Origin: Ursus arctos
Lineage: Eukaryota; Chordata; Mammalia; Carnivora; Ursidae
Length of the DNA: 64,000 nt
Direction of reading: 5' to 3'
NCBI RefSeq assembly: GCF_023065955.2
Contig: NW_026622919.1
Location: 2,988,501-3,052,500 of the forward strand
The notes beneath the pieces are model-generated. The model saw only the letters and a list, made by a program, of their open reading frames with translations. It was not told the DNA's origin and searched no databases. This document shows positions 10,590 through 21,699 of this stretch, piece by piece. The first letter of the stretch is position 1. Every line of letters begins with the position of its first letter. Both the position numbers and the translations under genes were made by a program.

Positions 10590-10735
10590 GCACGCTGGGA
10601 ACGTTCCAGAAACTCACCTGGGTCCTCACACAGCCTCACGAGGCAGGCCTGTTATCACCCCCACTATATAGACCCAGAAGTTAAGGTGACGTGCTCAAAG
10701 CTGCACACCTCCCGGGGAGCTGGGATGCCCGGCCC
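10590..10735 (-). mobile_element. MIR SINE fragment
   Basis: CTCACACAGCCTCACGAGGC, then TATAGACCCAGAAGTTAAGG and GTGCTCAAAGCTGCACACCT, follows antisense MIR with substitutions. Confidence 0.72.
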
Positions 10736-11321
10736 AGCGAGGGGCAGGGGAGCATCTCGCCCAAGCACACAGAGCCTGCTCCAACCCACGTCGGGTTCCC
10801 AGCGGCCGTCTGTCCTTCAGGGCCCCCACCTGGCGCCCTGCCCTCCCCTGCAGCGGTCCCGCTGCAGACTGTGCTCCCTTCTACCCTGACCACCCGCCGC
10901 GTTCCCCTTCTGTGAAGCCTGCGGCAGAGCGTGGGCCTGTCCCACACCGCCCGTGGCCCATCTGTGCTCAATTATGGTCCCTAAAATGTTCAGTCCCCAC
11001 CTCCTGGGATGTGCTTCCTCAGATCCCTCCACACCCTGGTGTCCTGTTTCCTCCCGAAAGCCCAGCATTTGCCTGGCCCTGTCTCCATGCTTCTGCTCAC
11101 CCTTCTTTCACCTTGTCCTCTTCTGGGACTTCAACCGTGCGGCTTCTGCCCACCCCCCTGGCTGAGTGCTCCCTGCCCGGGGAGCCACCCCCATATACAC
11201 AGGGGACATGACAGAAGGCCCTCGTAGCTCTGTAGGACTGAGAGTGGGGCCACAGGTGATCTGTGCTGATGCCATGGGCCTTACTGGATGGGGCACGGAG
11301 GAAGGTGGCCCCTCCAAGTAG

Positions 11322-11560
11322 CTCCATTTACGAGGCCCTTACTGTGTGTCAGGCACTGTGGCCAGGCTTCTGTTTTAACACGCGCTATTGGGTTGTCACT
11401 GTGACAATCAGATGGTGCGGGGCTCATGCTCCACGCCGGTGTTCAGATGGTGGAAGGGAAGCTCTGGGGGATCAGACGGCTTGCCCAGGGTCTCGTGGCC
11501 AGAGAGCGGCGGACCTGGGACGTGAACTCAGGTGGCCCGTGGAGGACTCGGAATTGAGTG
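11322..11560 (-). mobile_element. MIR SINE, nearly full length
   Basis: GAGGCCCTTACTGTGTGTCA, GGCACTGTGGCCAGGC, then GGCTTGCCCAGGGTCTCGTG and ACCTGGGACGTGAACTCAGG read through antisense MIR from its 3' core to the tRNA-related end. Confidence 0.82.
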
Positions 11561-11865
11561 TAACTGCCTGCGATGACCCCTAGGGTCCTCGTTAGAGGAT
11601 GGTTTCCCTCTGGCCATTTTTGATCTGAGGGCATGCCTCACCTGGTGGTTCTGGTTGGACGGGTGAGTTGCGGTCAAGGTGAGAAGTTCGTCTCCCTGGG
11701 GGATTTGAACACACACTGCGCCAGCTTCCTCCCCGTCCTTCTGCGTTGCTGGCGAGCTTGTTTCCTGGCCTCCGAGCACAGCAAAGGTGACAGCTTCTTC
11801 CCAGCCTGTCTCTGCCTGCGATCGTTACCCACACTGACAGTCTCCCGGCTGCAGGTTGACTCTAA

Positions 11866-12045
11866 TGGCTGAGCAGAATAAATTAGCATAAAACAGTTAA
11901 GACCCAATTTCCTAATACCTTTTTTCTCATTTACTACCCAGGTGTTTAGATTCAATTTCTTGCAAATGACACCTGAACATCATTACGGCCTCTAATAATT
12001 GTGCATTTCGATAGCAAATAGTCCTAATGATGCCGAGCAGGCAGC
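11866..12045. promoter_or_regulatory. AT-rich island, candidate conserved enhancer
   Basis: About 180 bp of AT-rich, non-repetitive DNA in GC-rich flanks. Words include ATAAATTAGCATAAAA (about 11878), CTAATACC, TTGCAAATGACA, TCTAATAATT (11991-12000) and CCTAATGATG (about 12023). The density of TAAT cores suits homeodomain binding, and there is no match to a repeat I know. It is the first of three such islands within 1.6 kb. Confidence 0.45.
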
Positions 12046-12894
12046 AGGAAGGGTCTAGCCTATCTGTGGGTGGAAACTTCTGGGGGGAGAACATGGCTTC
12101 GGTGTCAGTTGGGGCCCCTCGTGCTGGGGGCAAGTGGGGGAGTGCACCCTTGAAAGAGGAGGCGGTCCCAGCTTTGGGCTCAAAGCCCTCATTTAGCAAA
12201 GCCTGGTTCGTGCTTCTCTAAAAGGTTTCACTTCTCAGATTTGTTTCTTTAGCAAGGGTTTTGCTTTTTCCCCCTTAGGATCTATCTTTTTGGACACGGG
12301 CCTTGAGACTAGTCTTGGTTGCACATGAAAACAGCACCTCACCTGGCGTCGTTTCCCTGGTGGGTCTCCCAGAGCTCTGTGGTCTCCTGTGGAGCAGTGG
12401 GTCCTGTCCTTTACCAGTGTAGCACCTGGGTCGTGGCCGTAGATTCCGATGGACTTGCAGTTCGTCTGGAGTTTTGGGGTAATCCATCTTCCTGGACTCA
12501 CCCTCCCAGGACCCACATCCAGGTGTGCTTCAGTGGGCACCTCTGTGTTGGCCGCTTGGGACAGTCTCTCCCTGTTCGTAGGGAGCTGTTTCTACGGTCC
12601 CTCTTCATCCTCCCTCTCCAGGCCCAGTCCTCTGGTCTCGGCCTGAGAAGCCGCCTGACCAGGAATGAAATGGGACCGGCCTCTTCCCCGGCCCTGCCCT
12701 CAGGAGGACAATGGGGTGCGCAGCGTCTGCACACCCCCAGTGGGCTCTTGACCCCCTCTCACCTGTGCTCAGGGTCAGAGCGTTCCTGCACGTGCACCTT
12801 CTGTGTTACTGTGAGGTGGACACAGCTTTTAGAAACTTCCAGCACTGGTTTCTCTCCTTCTGCCTTCCTGCAGACCTGTTAACTTGCATTTGGG

Positions 12895-12985
12895 GTTGGC
12901 GTTCCACTGCGCTAATATCTTCCCCCCTAGTGGGAAAGGAGATAGCTGTGATTAGCCTAATGAGTGATTAATTAACAGGCGGTCT
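12895..12985. promoter_or_regulatory. AT-rich island with TTAATTAA core
   Basis: GCTAATATC, GTGATTAGCCTAATGA and the palindrome TTAATTAA (12968-12975) lie within 80 bp. Paired TAAT cores are the classic target of homeodomain dimers. Function is inferred. Confidence 0.42.
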
Positions 12986-13284
12986 GGCTGCATCACAGGG
13001 AGGTGCTGACCCTGCCGAAGAGTGGCAGGGGTGGGGTGGGCCGGGCCGTTGTGGCTTCCGTGGGCTGAGCCCACCCCTGTCCAGCCGCACTGGGCTGCCT
13101 CCGTGCGCACGTGTGGGGCTGCGTGTGCACCCGCCGGTACATGCTGCCAGGGGGCTGGGGCTGCTGTCTACCCAGCATCCAGAAAGGGTGTCCACCGAGG
13201 GACACCACAGGGTCTATGCCGGCCACATCCAAAGAGTATGTGTTTGCGTGTGCACATTTCCAGTAAGTACATAGAATATTCACC

Positions 13285-13385
13285 TGTAACTGAGTGATGA
13301 AAATGATCTTAATTGGCAGTTATGCAAAATTTTTAAATATCACTGGTTGGAAAAGGTCGGAGACTTCAGATGGTTTTGTTTCATA
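13285..13385. promoter_or_regulatory. AT-rich island with octamer-like site
   Basis: GATCTTAATTGG and then TATGCAAAAT (13321-13330, one base off the POU octamer ATGCAAAT) are followed by TTTTTAAATATCACTGG. Not a known repeat. Confidence 0.4.
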
Positions 13386-13597
13386 AATTGGGCTGGAGGG
13401 ACTGGGGGGTGGTACTGAGGGCTTGGGAAATTCTTGCTGACTTCCCTTGAAGTGACTGAGCATCAGGCTGTGCCTGGCCAGGGAGGAGGGCCTGGGGCTG
13501 ATGGGCTCTGGGGAGGAGCGTCGTGGGTGGGAGGAAGGAGACAGGCGGTGAGTGACACGTCCCCACTGCCTTCTCTGGGAGCTGCTCTGTTCTGCTC

Positions 13598-13630
13598 CTA
13601 CTGTAATTAAATGTTAATTTTCTTCTTGAA
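13598..13630. promoter_or_regulatory. Short TAATTAA-containing island
   Basis: CTGTAATTAAATGTTAATTT (13600-13619) holds two TAAT cores close together in GC-rich DNA. Too short to judge further. Confidence 0.25.
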
Positions 13631-13639
13631 AGCCAAAGG

Positions 13640-14430
13640 AAGCACCTTGCCAGAAGCGGATGGGGGGGGGGCCCTCCCTTGCATCCCAGCATGGGGCCAG
13701 CTTGGGGAGGTCTTGTTTGCTCTCCCCCCTCACTGGGAAGGCTGGGAGAGGGGCCTGGGCTTCTGAGTAGCTCCCCACCTCACTGTCTGGCAAAGCAGCT
13801 CTGAACTCACTTCCAGTTTTAAGTTCAGAGCTGGTGACACATGCCCGGCCATCCTCTGGCCTTGTCGAGCTCAGGAAGATCCTGTGAAGAGGTCTTCCTT
13901 CCCCATCACGACTACCTGAAACGACTCTAGGCATCGCCAGGTGTCCGGGGGGAAGAACTGCTCTGGAATGTACTGTGCGTGGACAGCGTCCAGGCTTGCC
14001 TTCCAGGACTTTGGTGAGACCCGGACGGGTCTATGGATGTGGCCGGCATAGACCCTGTGTGTGTCCATGAAGGCAGGACGGGCTGTGCTGGGGAACGTTC
14101 TGTGTGGGCCCTGAGCTGGCACACGTGGGGAGGGAAATCGTGGGATGGGAGGGTGTGGGGAAGGGCGGTGCAGACAGGCGGGCTGTCAGTGATGATGTTG
14201 AGCTCCAGGAACCAGTCTGCATGGGCCGCATGCTGGGGAAGCAGCGGCAGCCCTCCCAGGTCTCTGTGTGTGGGGGGGTCAGCAGGGAAATGAGTCTGTG
14301 AGCCCCATGCATCATTCTTCGCCAAGGGTGCTTCCATTTAGAAAACACATTTTGGATCCTTTGCTCCAGGGCCCTCAGCTTCTTTGGCATTCCCTCTGGA
14401 CACTGGGACCTCTTTACAAGAAAAATACAC
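13640..14430. other. Unique GC-rich DNA, nothing recognised
   Basis: No repeat or gene was recognised. The text GGCCGGCATAGACCCTGTG (about 14041) resembles, in reverse complement, the text near 13207-13222 (GGTCTATGCCGGCCACATCC), a short inverted similarity of unknown meaning. Confidence 0.45.
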
Positions 14431-14454
14431 TCCCTGATAGACCCGAGGCCAGTG

Positions 14455-14870
14455 GAAACGCATCCACACAAAACAACCCGTGAACGAATGTTCACAGCAG
14501 CGTCGCTCACAGTCACCAAAAGGTGGAAACAGCGCCGTGTCCATGGACGGATGAGCAGATGAAACGAGGCTTATCCGTACAACAGAATAGTATTCAGCCT
14601 TCGAAAGGCTCTGACACAGGCCGTGGCACAGAGGAGTCCTGAGAACGTTATGCTCAGTGAAAGAAGCCAGGCCCGAAAGGCCATGTGTTGTAGGGTTCCA
14701 CTGATGTGAAGTGTCCAGAAAGGTGCATCCGGAGACAGACGGCGATGGTGGGGCGATGGTGGCTGCCGGCGGCTGGTAGGGACGGGAGGTGGGGCGGGAC
14801 TGGAAATGACTGAGGATCCCTTTTGCGGTGATGAAAACATCCTGTACGTATTTCAGATGTTCTACCCTAC
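14455..14870 (+). mobile_element. Old L1M LINE, ORF2 end and 3' UTR
   Basis: CGAATGTTCACAGCAGCGTC, CGTGTCCATGGACGGATGAG, ACAACAGAATAGTATTCAGC and ATGCTCAGTGAAAGAAGCCA follow L1M text in order on the plus strand. Substitutions and small indels break the frame, so it is inactive. Confidence 0.85.
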
Positions 14871-14879
14871 CCGTAGATA

Positions 14880-15830
14880 CCGCTTGGTTTGGGAGCAAAT
14901 CCAAGCTCATCCACTACAAACCCAGACACGGGGCTTGTGAAGAGCAGTCTGGGAAGTGCTTTCAGGGAGGAAGACAGGCCACATCGGGGCACAGCAGGGC
15001 GTCCTGGTAGCCTCTGGCGCCTGTGGGGAGGTAGGAAGGGAGCCAGACACGGAGGGCGCTCCCCACACTCTGCTCCCATGGGTGTGGCTCTGCCTCCCAC
15101 CCCTGTAGCTTTTGCCCAGACCACGCCTCTCCCCCCACAGTCCTTTCTCCGAAGGCCTTTTCCTGGCATCCTGGTCCCATCTGCCCCACTGCGTCCCTGG
15201 GGTGCATGACCTGCCAAGAAGCTGCCCCCGGGCTTCAGCCAGCTGTGGGGACATTCCCAGGCTGTGGCCCAGGTGCAGCCCACCGTGGACACCTTGAATC
15301 TGGTCTCAGCTTGCCTTGTAGGGGCTGGGCCTTAACAGAGATCTGAAGGCCCTTCTTGTGGGTGGTGGGAGAACAGGAGGCTTCGAGGGAGAAAGCACTC
15401 GGCTGAAGGGAGCGGTGAATGGAAGCAGGGATCTGGACATGGAGAGTGGAGGTGGGGGCGGCCCTGCTGCTGTCGTCCTCAGGGACGGGGATCAGGGTGA
15501 AGAGGCTCCAGCAGTGGTGGCGCTGGGGAGAGCAGAGCAGTGTGGCAGACACCAGCCTCCTGGCCACGCCGTGCCAACGGATGGGGGCGGGGGGGACATG
15601 GTCCAGGGATCAAACGTGGGTTAGCTGCAGATTCCTTGGTGAAAAGGGACGTCTGCTGGGGAAGGCCGGTGACAAAAGTATGAGGATGGAGCTGTTCTGG
15701 TGGAAGCCAGTGGACGGTGTTGCAGAGCCTCCCCCCCGCCCCCGACCCTGGAGAGCCCAGGCGGAAAGATCCAGGTGTGGCAGATGGGGCCCCAGCTGGC
15801 GGGAAGGTCAGGTGGGAAGTAGGGTCTACG
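14880..15830. other. Mostly unique GC-rich DNA
   Basis: Nothing certain is seen. The stretch 15310-15480 faintly resembles the inner antisense L2 text (AACAGAGATCTGAAGG, GGGAGAAAGCACTC, GGGATCTGGACATGGAGAGT), but too weakly to call as an element. Confidence 0.4.
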
Positions 15831-15837
15831 CAGGCCT

Positions 15838-15905
15838 GTGAGCCCTGAGCAAGTCCCCACCTCTCAGATCCCTCGCTTATGAGATGGAGACCATGTGACA
15901 TGGCT
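15838..15905 (+). mobile_element. MIR SINE fragment
   Basis: GTGAGCCCTGAGCAAGTCCC, then ATCCCTCGCTTATGAGATGG, is a decayed form of sense MIR (TGTGACCTTGGGCAAGTCAC, TCCTCATCTGTAAAATGG type). Confidence 0.5.
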
Positions 15906-16394
15906 CCTGCCTTTCCAGAGTTCCAGGGGACAGGAAGCAAGACACAAAAGGAGGCACCACTTGTGGAAATGCTCGGGGAATGCTGGAAATGCCTGGCAGT
16001 GCGAGGCTTACCCTCAGCTCGCTGGTGTCCCTACAGATGGATGCCGTTAGGTCGTGATTACAGGTAAACAGCACGCACTGCTCCAGCCCTAAATTAGGCA
16101 GAGCTTTAGCTTCCTTCCGTGATCCTGGCGACCCTGATGGAGACCCCCCCCAGGAGGCCTGGCTGTGGCTGGCAGGTGGTATTGCCAGGTACTCAGGAGA
16201 ACCTCCATCTGGCATGTGCGAGGCTCGGGCTCCTCACGGTGTAATGGAGACGCACTCCCCTGGTCCCTGTCCCAGCGTACATGGCTTTGCCCACTCCTGG
16301 ACGCTCCACCTTATTCATGTCAGACTCAAGGTCACCACAGAGCGAAGAGCTGGGTTGGAAGGAGAGCTCAGGCTCAGTCTGTTTTTGCTTGCCG

Positions 16395-16685
16395 GCCGGG
16401 CAGGCACACGTGCACGTGTATATGTATGAGCATACCTGCACACGTGTGCTCACACGTGCTTGTGCACATGAACACACGTGCACACAAGCGTGTGTGTGTG
16501 CAGTGTGCGGAGAGCAGTGTGGGTGTGTAGGTGTGTGCTCACGCGTGCTTGTTCATGCATGCGCTTGTTCACATGAACACGTGCATGCAAGCACAGGTGC
16601 GTGTAGTGTGCCGCGAGCATTATGGGGGGTGTGCTCACACACATGTGTGCACTGCGTGTTTGTGTGTGCGTGCCTGTGTACAGAG
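16395..16685. repeat. Imperfect CA/TG tract rich in CACGTG
   Basis: Degenerate alternating purine-pyrimidine DNA with many CACGTG and GCATGC words. The flips between CA-rich and TG-rich segments give it self-complementary potential. The Cys/Val/His-rich open frames across it are artefacts. Confidence 0.9.
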
Positions 16686-16834
16686 CGAGGAGCACGCAGA
16701 CCCCTCGGACTGCTCGCGGAAGCTGGGCCTGCCCCTGTCAGGAACCAGTCGTTGCCACTGCCCGTTGGATGAAGCCCTTGGGGGAAGTTACTGGACATCT
16801 GGGCAAAGCAGAGCAGGAATGAAATAACCACCAG

Positions 16835-16925
16835 ATTTGCAGCATGTTACCTGTTTGTATTAAAAATCAATGACACAATAGAGCGATTCCACTCTATCTT
16901 ACTTAAACAATATCCACTGCATGGG
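16835..16925. promoter_or_regulatory. AT-rich island, candidate conserved element
   Basis: GTATTAAAAATCAATGACAC and CTTAAACAATATCC stand out from the flanks. AATCAATGACA resembles PBX/MEIS composite sites and AACAAT resembles SOX sites. Function is inferred. Confidence 0.4.
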
Positions 16926-16929
16926 AGCC

Positions 16930-16995
16930 AGGAGGGGGAGGGGGCCCCGGGGCCAGAGGGGGGCTCGCGGGGGGGGTGGCGGGGGGGGGGAGGCC
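16930..16995. other. G-run cluster with G-quadruplex potential
   Basis: At least six runs of four or more G on the plus strand (GAGGGGGAGGGGG, CAGAGGGGGGC, CGGGGGGGGTGG and a G10 run near 16981-16990) within 65 bp fit the four-run quadruplex rule. It sits directly between two candidate conserved islands. Confidence 0.7.
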
Positions 16996-17035
16996 GCCAG
17001 CTCTGTGAGCTGCTCTGCTTCCAGCCGCGCTCCCC

Positions 17036-17275
17036 CTCCATAAAATAACCAGCTCATCTCGGCCCCATCAGAGCCGGGATTTACTGCCGGGCCCGCGATT
17101 GCCTGCCACACGCCTCTCTCGGTTTTATTCCTGCTATTTATCATGCCGGGCCCTGCCTCAGCGCCAGAGGGACAGTTAATCAAGGCCGACTTTCTACCTT
17201 GTCATCCGGGATTCTGCTGGCAGAAAATGTGAACCATAAAATTAAAATCACGGGAAGTCTGGAATTGGCAAGAAA
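17036..17275. promoter_or_regulatory. Candidate conserved enhancer
   Basis: About 240 bp without a repeat match, with evenly spaced motif-like words: CCATAAAATAACC, GGTTTTATTCCTGC, GCTATTTATCATGC, GTTAATCAAGG (TAATC at 17177-17181, an OTX/PITX-type core), and ACCATAAAATTAAAATCACG. It is one of the longest island-type stretches in the window. Confidence 0.48.
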
Positions 17276-17279
17276 GCCG

Positions 17280-17860
17280 GTGGTTTGGGGAGGAGGAGAA
17301 AGAGATTTCCCCAGCTCCCCGCCCCGCATCTGGACACACCAAAACACTGAGCTGGGGGCTCACGGCCTGCGTTCGTTTCCCCTGCAGGCGAGCTCCCAGC
17401 CAATGTTTCGCAGCCCTCACCCTGCCCCTTGCCTTCCATCCCCGGGCTGCCACTCCGCTCCTGCCCCCGGATACCCCTCCCCTCTGGAGAAAATACAGGT
17501 GAGCTGCTGGCTGTACCAGAGTCAGGAGGTGAGCACACTGGGGATTAGTGATGGTGTCTGTCCCAGAGTCTGCAGGGACACGGTGCAGGTCCCGCCGGAA
17601 GAGCGCCCTCCCGCCCCCCGCCACCTGGATAGCCCTCCAGGCCAGCCTGTCCCCCTGCCCGCCCCTTATGGTCCTGGACCAGGCCAGGGGACATGGAAGG
17701 CCCCAGAGAGCAGAGGAGCCCACCTCTGTGTAGCCTGGCTGTGCTGCGGTGTGGGGCAAATTTTCTAGCTGTTTCCAGAGATCCCAGAGAACCGGATTAG
17801 CATTTCGAGCTGGAGAAAGCAGAGCACCTCTGCTCCGGGAGGCTAGAGCCATACACAGGG
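17280..17860. other. Unique GC-rich DNA, nothing recognised
   Basis: Open frames of 189 (plus) and 223 codons (minus) overlap here on opposite strands. Neither shows a domain, so neither is called. Confidence 0.5.
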
Positions 17861-17864
17861 GGCC

Positions 17865-17990
17865 TTGGCTCACCGTTTAATCTTGGAGAGCAGGGAAAAT
17901 AGATTGCCTCTAGATCCTTCCAGACCTTTCTGTGAAAAACGGGGCAGATTTTATTCCGTTTAATTTTATTATGTGGAGGAGCCGGCTGGG
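17865..17990. promoter_or_regulatory. AT-rich island, candidate conserved element
   Basis: GTTTAATCTTGG, GGGAAAATAGATTGCC, GATTTTATTCCG and TTTAATTTTATTATGTGG cluster in about 110 bp of otherwise GC-rich DNA. Not a known repeat. Confidence 0.42.
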
Positions 17991-18170
17991 GAAAGGGGAA
18001 GAGGGAGAGAGAACCCATAAAACCCAGTGTGCTGGGGCTGGGGGGTTTAGACCTGTCTCAGGGGCTGGCAGGGTGGGAGCTCCACGGACACTCACCCCGT
18101 CCAGCAGCACAGAGCTTGCTTTTAAATGTGAAGTCCCTTCTGCTCTCTGTGAGCCCCGGTTGGTGCTGGG

Positions 18171-18218
18171 GTGTGTCTGTGTGTGTGCGTGTGTGTGCAT
18201 GTGTGTGTGTGCATGTGT
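18171..18218. repeat. (TG)n microsatellite
   Basis: TG dinucleotides with GCGT and GCAT interruptions. Confidence 0.93.
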
Positions 18219-18524
18219 CTCCCCAAGTCCGCTTGTTGCAGAAGGATGGGTATGGTGGGGGCTGGAACAAATGGTTTTCCAGACCCCCAAATGCCTTCTG
18301 AGGACCCCCTCTGCCGGGAGACGAGGGGTTTTGGGGGTGCAGCCCACGGCCTGCCTGTGGTGGGCATGCTGGGGAACCTTGTGTTTGGGAATGGGGTCTG
18401 CGGGTTCTGGGCTGCCGTCGTGCTGCCGAGCCCGCAGTCAGGCCCGGGTAATGGAGGGCATCGGCCGTTTGCGGCTTCAGTTCAGAGGTGCCCTGGGCTC
18501 TCCCGCTCCGGTGCTGCCCTCCTG

Positions 18525-18562
18525 AGCTCATTATTTATTTAACCATCTCTTCATGATCCTGG
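18525..18562. promoter_or_regulatory. Short AT-rich island
   Basis: GCTCATTATTTATTTAACC in GC-rich flanks. It is short and given at low confidence. Confidence 0.22.
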
Positions 18563-18619
18563 AGGAGCCAAGGGAGAAAAGGGAATGGGGGGCGGGGTTG
18601 GGCAGAGCGACCCCGTCGT

Positions 18620-18633
18620 CCCCCCCCCCCCCC
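18620..18633. repeat. Poly(C) run
   Basis: Fourteen C in a row. Confidence 0.9.
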
Positions 18634-18639
18634 GACAGA

Positions 18640-19310
18640 GCCTCGAATGAACAATATTTGCGTGGGCAACTGTCAGTCAAGGCCATCTGTCTCTGAGGTT
18701 TTAGGAACCAGCCAGGGTCACAGCAGGCCTCTCAGGAGGTCTGCCAGAGTCGGTGGGGTGGGTGGTGCAGGGAATCCAGGGGGCGGCTGGGGTGGGGGGC
18801 CGCAGGGGTGAAGCCACAAATACCACAGGCACAAAAATGAAAACCCAACTTCAGTTTAGACTGGGCTGTCAGGGACCCTCCAATTCTAACCGAGATGGTC
18901 CCCAGGGCAGAAGAGGCTGGATGCAGCAAGGATCCCCTTCTCCTGTGCCCTGCACCTGCCTCCCCCACAGGAGGCAAAAGCACCACCAGGGCCCTGGGTG
19001 GGAGTGGGGGTGCAGCAGAAGGAGTGGGCAGCTTCAGCGCCACAGGTGGCCCTCCAACTTTACCTGGACAGAAGCTGGTTGAGGAGTCCAGACCTCTGAC
19101 CGAGACCTCCCCTCCAGGTGCCCTGTCTGAGCTGCGCTCTCTTCCTCTGCATCCCCCACCCTGCATGACCTGAACCCTGTGTCACGTGTCCCCTGCCCTG
19201 GTCACATGGAGATGGACTTTGAGGCTGTCCTCTGCCACCAGGCCTCAGTCTCTGCCCAGCCCCTCCCTCACCTTACTCTTCTTCCAGCACGCCCAAGGCC
19301 TTCCCCTCTG
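18640..19310. other. Unique DNA, nothing recognised
   Basis: No repeat family or gene was recognised. Confidence 0.5.
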
Positions 19311-19446
19311 CAGCTGCACACGCGTGTGCATGCACACACTCACACATGCACATTTCAGAACATTCCCTCCCTCCCTAGCCTGTCAAGAGAACTGCTGCAT
19401 GGCGTTCAGGCAGCTGCTCACGGATCTGCCTTCCCAGGAGTGCTGG

Positions 19447-19552
19447 CCCCCCACTGCACTGCCCCCCATGGCACTGCCCCCCCCGCACTACCCCCACCCA
19501 ATGCACTGGCCCCCCACTGCACTGCCCCACCCCACGGCGCTGCCCCCTGTGC
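19447..19552. repeat. Imperfect GCACTGCCCC tandem repeat
   Basis: Words such as CACTGCACTGCCCCCCATGG recur with variable C-run length over about 105 bp. It is a small degenerate minisatellite and explains the His/Pro/Ala-rich frames across it. Confidence 0.75.
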
Positions 19553-19559
19553 ATTTCTG

Positions 19560-19810
19560 CAGTGCCGGCACGTGGCATCTGCCCATCAGTTGCCTGTTGC
19601 GTGAGTGGTTGCCGGCATTTCTAGAAGGACCTGTCTGCTGTGTGTACCCACCCGGCATGGAGAGCTTGCTGTGGACCCCGGGGAAGCCAGGAGCCCATTC
19701 TGCTCTTATGTGGGCTGCAGGGGAGGGCATGGGGTGGGGGGGGGACCACCAGGAGGAAAGCATGGCTGTCACTTTTGTGTTGTGGAGCTCCCGAGACCCC
19801 GAGACGTCCC
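19560..19810. other. Unique DNA, nothing recognised
   Basis: No repeat or gene was recognised before the next AT-rich island. Confidence 0.45.
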
Positions 19811-19814
19811 CCAG

Positions 19815-19930
19815 TGACGTTGCCTTGGATTTGGAATGCATTATGTGATTTAGCTGTTGTTATAGATTTACCTTCCTAATTATGTTTGGCTTAGAACAAT
19901 GTTAAAATTGTTTTGCATTCCCTGGGTACA
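19815..19930. promoter_or_regulatory. AT-rich island with inverted TEAD-type motifs
   Basis: GGAATG (19833-19838) and its inverse CATTCC (19917-19922) bracket an 80-bp AT-rich core holding CTAATTATG (about 19877) and ACAATG (about 19896, SOX-like). No repeat match. The bracketed layout looks like a compact enhancer, which is inference. Confidence 0.45.
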
Positions 19931-20107
19931 CAGAGCCCGGGCGTGGGAGGAGGTGGCTGTCAGGGAGGAGCCATGTGCCGGTGTGAAGGACTGTCTGCAG
20001 AGAGAACCTGCCGGCCACCAGGCGTGGGCTCCTGTGGCTGCTGGCACCCAGCAGAGCAGGCGGGCTCCTGGGAGCGGGTTGGGGGGCCTGGGGCCTGAGC
20101 CCAGATG

Positions 20108-20315
20108 CCAGCGGTCACTCACGCCTACTCTGCGCTGGGCACTGCTCAGAGGACTTCCTTTGAACCAACTCATTTAAGCCCATAACCACCGGATGAGGCG
20201 TGTACTGTTGGCGTTCTCCTTTAACGGAGGGTACAGTGAGGCCCAGAGAGGGGAGGCCACTGGCCCAAGGTCCCAGAGCTGACGTGTGGCCAAGCCAGGC
20301 TTGAACCCTCCGTGT
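20108..20315 (-). mobile_element. MIR SINE, nearly full length
   Basis: TCTGCGCTGGGCACTGCTCA, CAACTCATTTAAGCCCATAA, AGTGAGGCCCAGAGAGGGGA and GGCCAAGCCAGGCTTGAACC follow antisense MIR. Confidence 0.87.
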
Positions 20316-20319
20316 TAGG

Positions 20320-21690
20320 CTGTGCCTGGTGAGCTGGAGGCTCTGAATGGCGTTTCCCCAGGTGACCAGACAAGGTCAGAGGCACGGGGCGTCTCTTACT
20401 TCCTTCCCTCCTGGGCCTGGGAAGTAGGGACTGTCCCCTTGCAGAAGTCCGTTATTTTAGGGGTGCACTGTGGCCCTTGCTGGTATGCCTGGAGCAAGGG
20501 GCATGGCTTCAGGGGTGAAACCTGGGGAGCCCTTTGGGCCCGTGAAGCGCATGCCCTTTTGTTTTTCAAGAAGAACCTTAGGTTCACCGAGGTGTCCCCT
20601 CGCTTGGTACTTTTGTTCATAGATGGATGCATGCACCTTTTGTTTAGAACTTGCATTTCTTACTTGCTTAGGTGAGAGTCCGCTGCAGACGCTCTTTGAG
20701 GGTTTCACTGCTTCCCCTAGGGCTCCAGGGCGCTCAGTCCTTCCCTGACCCCCGAGGCTCCAAAGCCCATCTCCGAAGAAATGGTTCTCTCCCCATCCGT
20801 GCTCCTGAGCAAGACGGAGATCTCACTGAAGTTCAGATTAATATGGATCTGAAGCAACGTGGATTTAATCCCCTCTTTCCTAAGTAGGATACGGAACGTA
20901 TCCGGGCCCTTTTGCCCTCCTGGCTAATCCCGTATCCAGAGTCTGACGGCCGGAACCCTGGGTGCCACGGACAGCTGCGTGCCCTGCGCTGTCCCCGGTT
21001 TCATGTGATCTGGGTATTCCCGACAGTGTCAGACAGGAGCAGAGCTCCCAAAGATGGAGATGAGAGCCGAGCCTTCACTGCCCTTGCACCCCTGTCTCTG
21101 GCCAGGTTGGTTATTTCTGAATGGACGGGGCTGCTTACTGCCCACGTCATCCAGAAATTAGCACGCTTTACTGTCAGCCTGGTCTCTGTGACGAGAGGCC
21201 TCTTCTGTCCGCACCGAAGTCTCTGCATTTTGCAGGCCGATCTGATCCTCGCTCGGGAGCTCGGTCCAGCTCCTTTAAGAGGACCTGGCAGGGACGCTGG
21301 CGTTTCTCCCAGTCCCCACCCCTCAAATCCCAAGCCCGTTCACGGCACCCCAGCTGACGGGTAAGAGAGCGGTTGCCGAGACTGGCCCCTCTAGTTGTTG
21401 GGACAGCACCAAGGATTTTGAAACCCCTCGAGGACAGGAGAAGCCTCTCTCCGTTCTCTGCCTGCGCCCGACCTGGAAGCCTTGGCAGGTGTCACTCGGC
21501 TGGAGTGTTTAGGGGCTGGAAAGAGGAGTGGTGGATTTTTATGTCCACAGTGAAGGAAACGCTGGGATTTTCATCCTGTTGCAGAGTCAGGAGACTGATT
21601 TGTTTCGTGGGTTCGGCCTGCCCAAGTGCTCTCAGCAGTTCCGGACTTTTCCGCCTTGGAAGTTGAGGGGCATGGGTCCCCCAAGTCCTC
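20320..21690. other. Unique DNA, nothing certain
   Basis: A T-rich patch (20555-20665) and an AT-richer stretch (20815-20885, with CAGATTAATATGGATCTG) may be minor islands. No gene or repeat family was recognised. Confidence 0.4.
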
Positions 21691-21699
21691 ACCCCGTGT

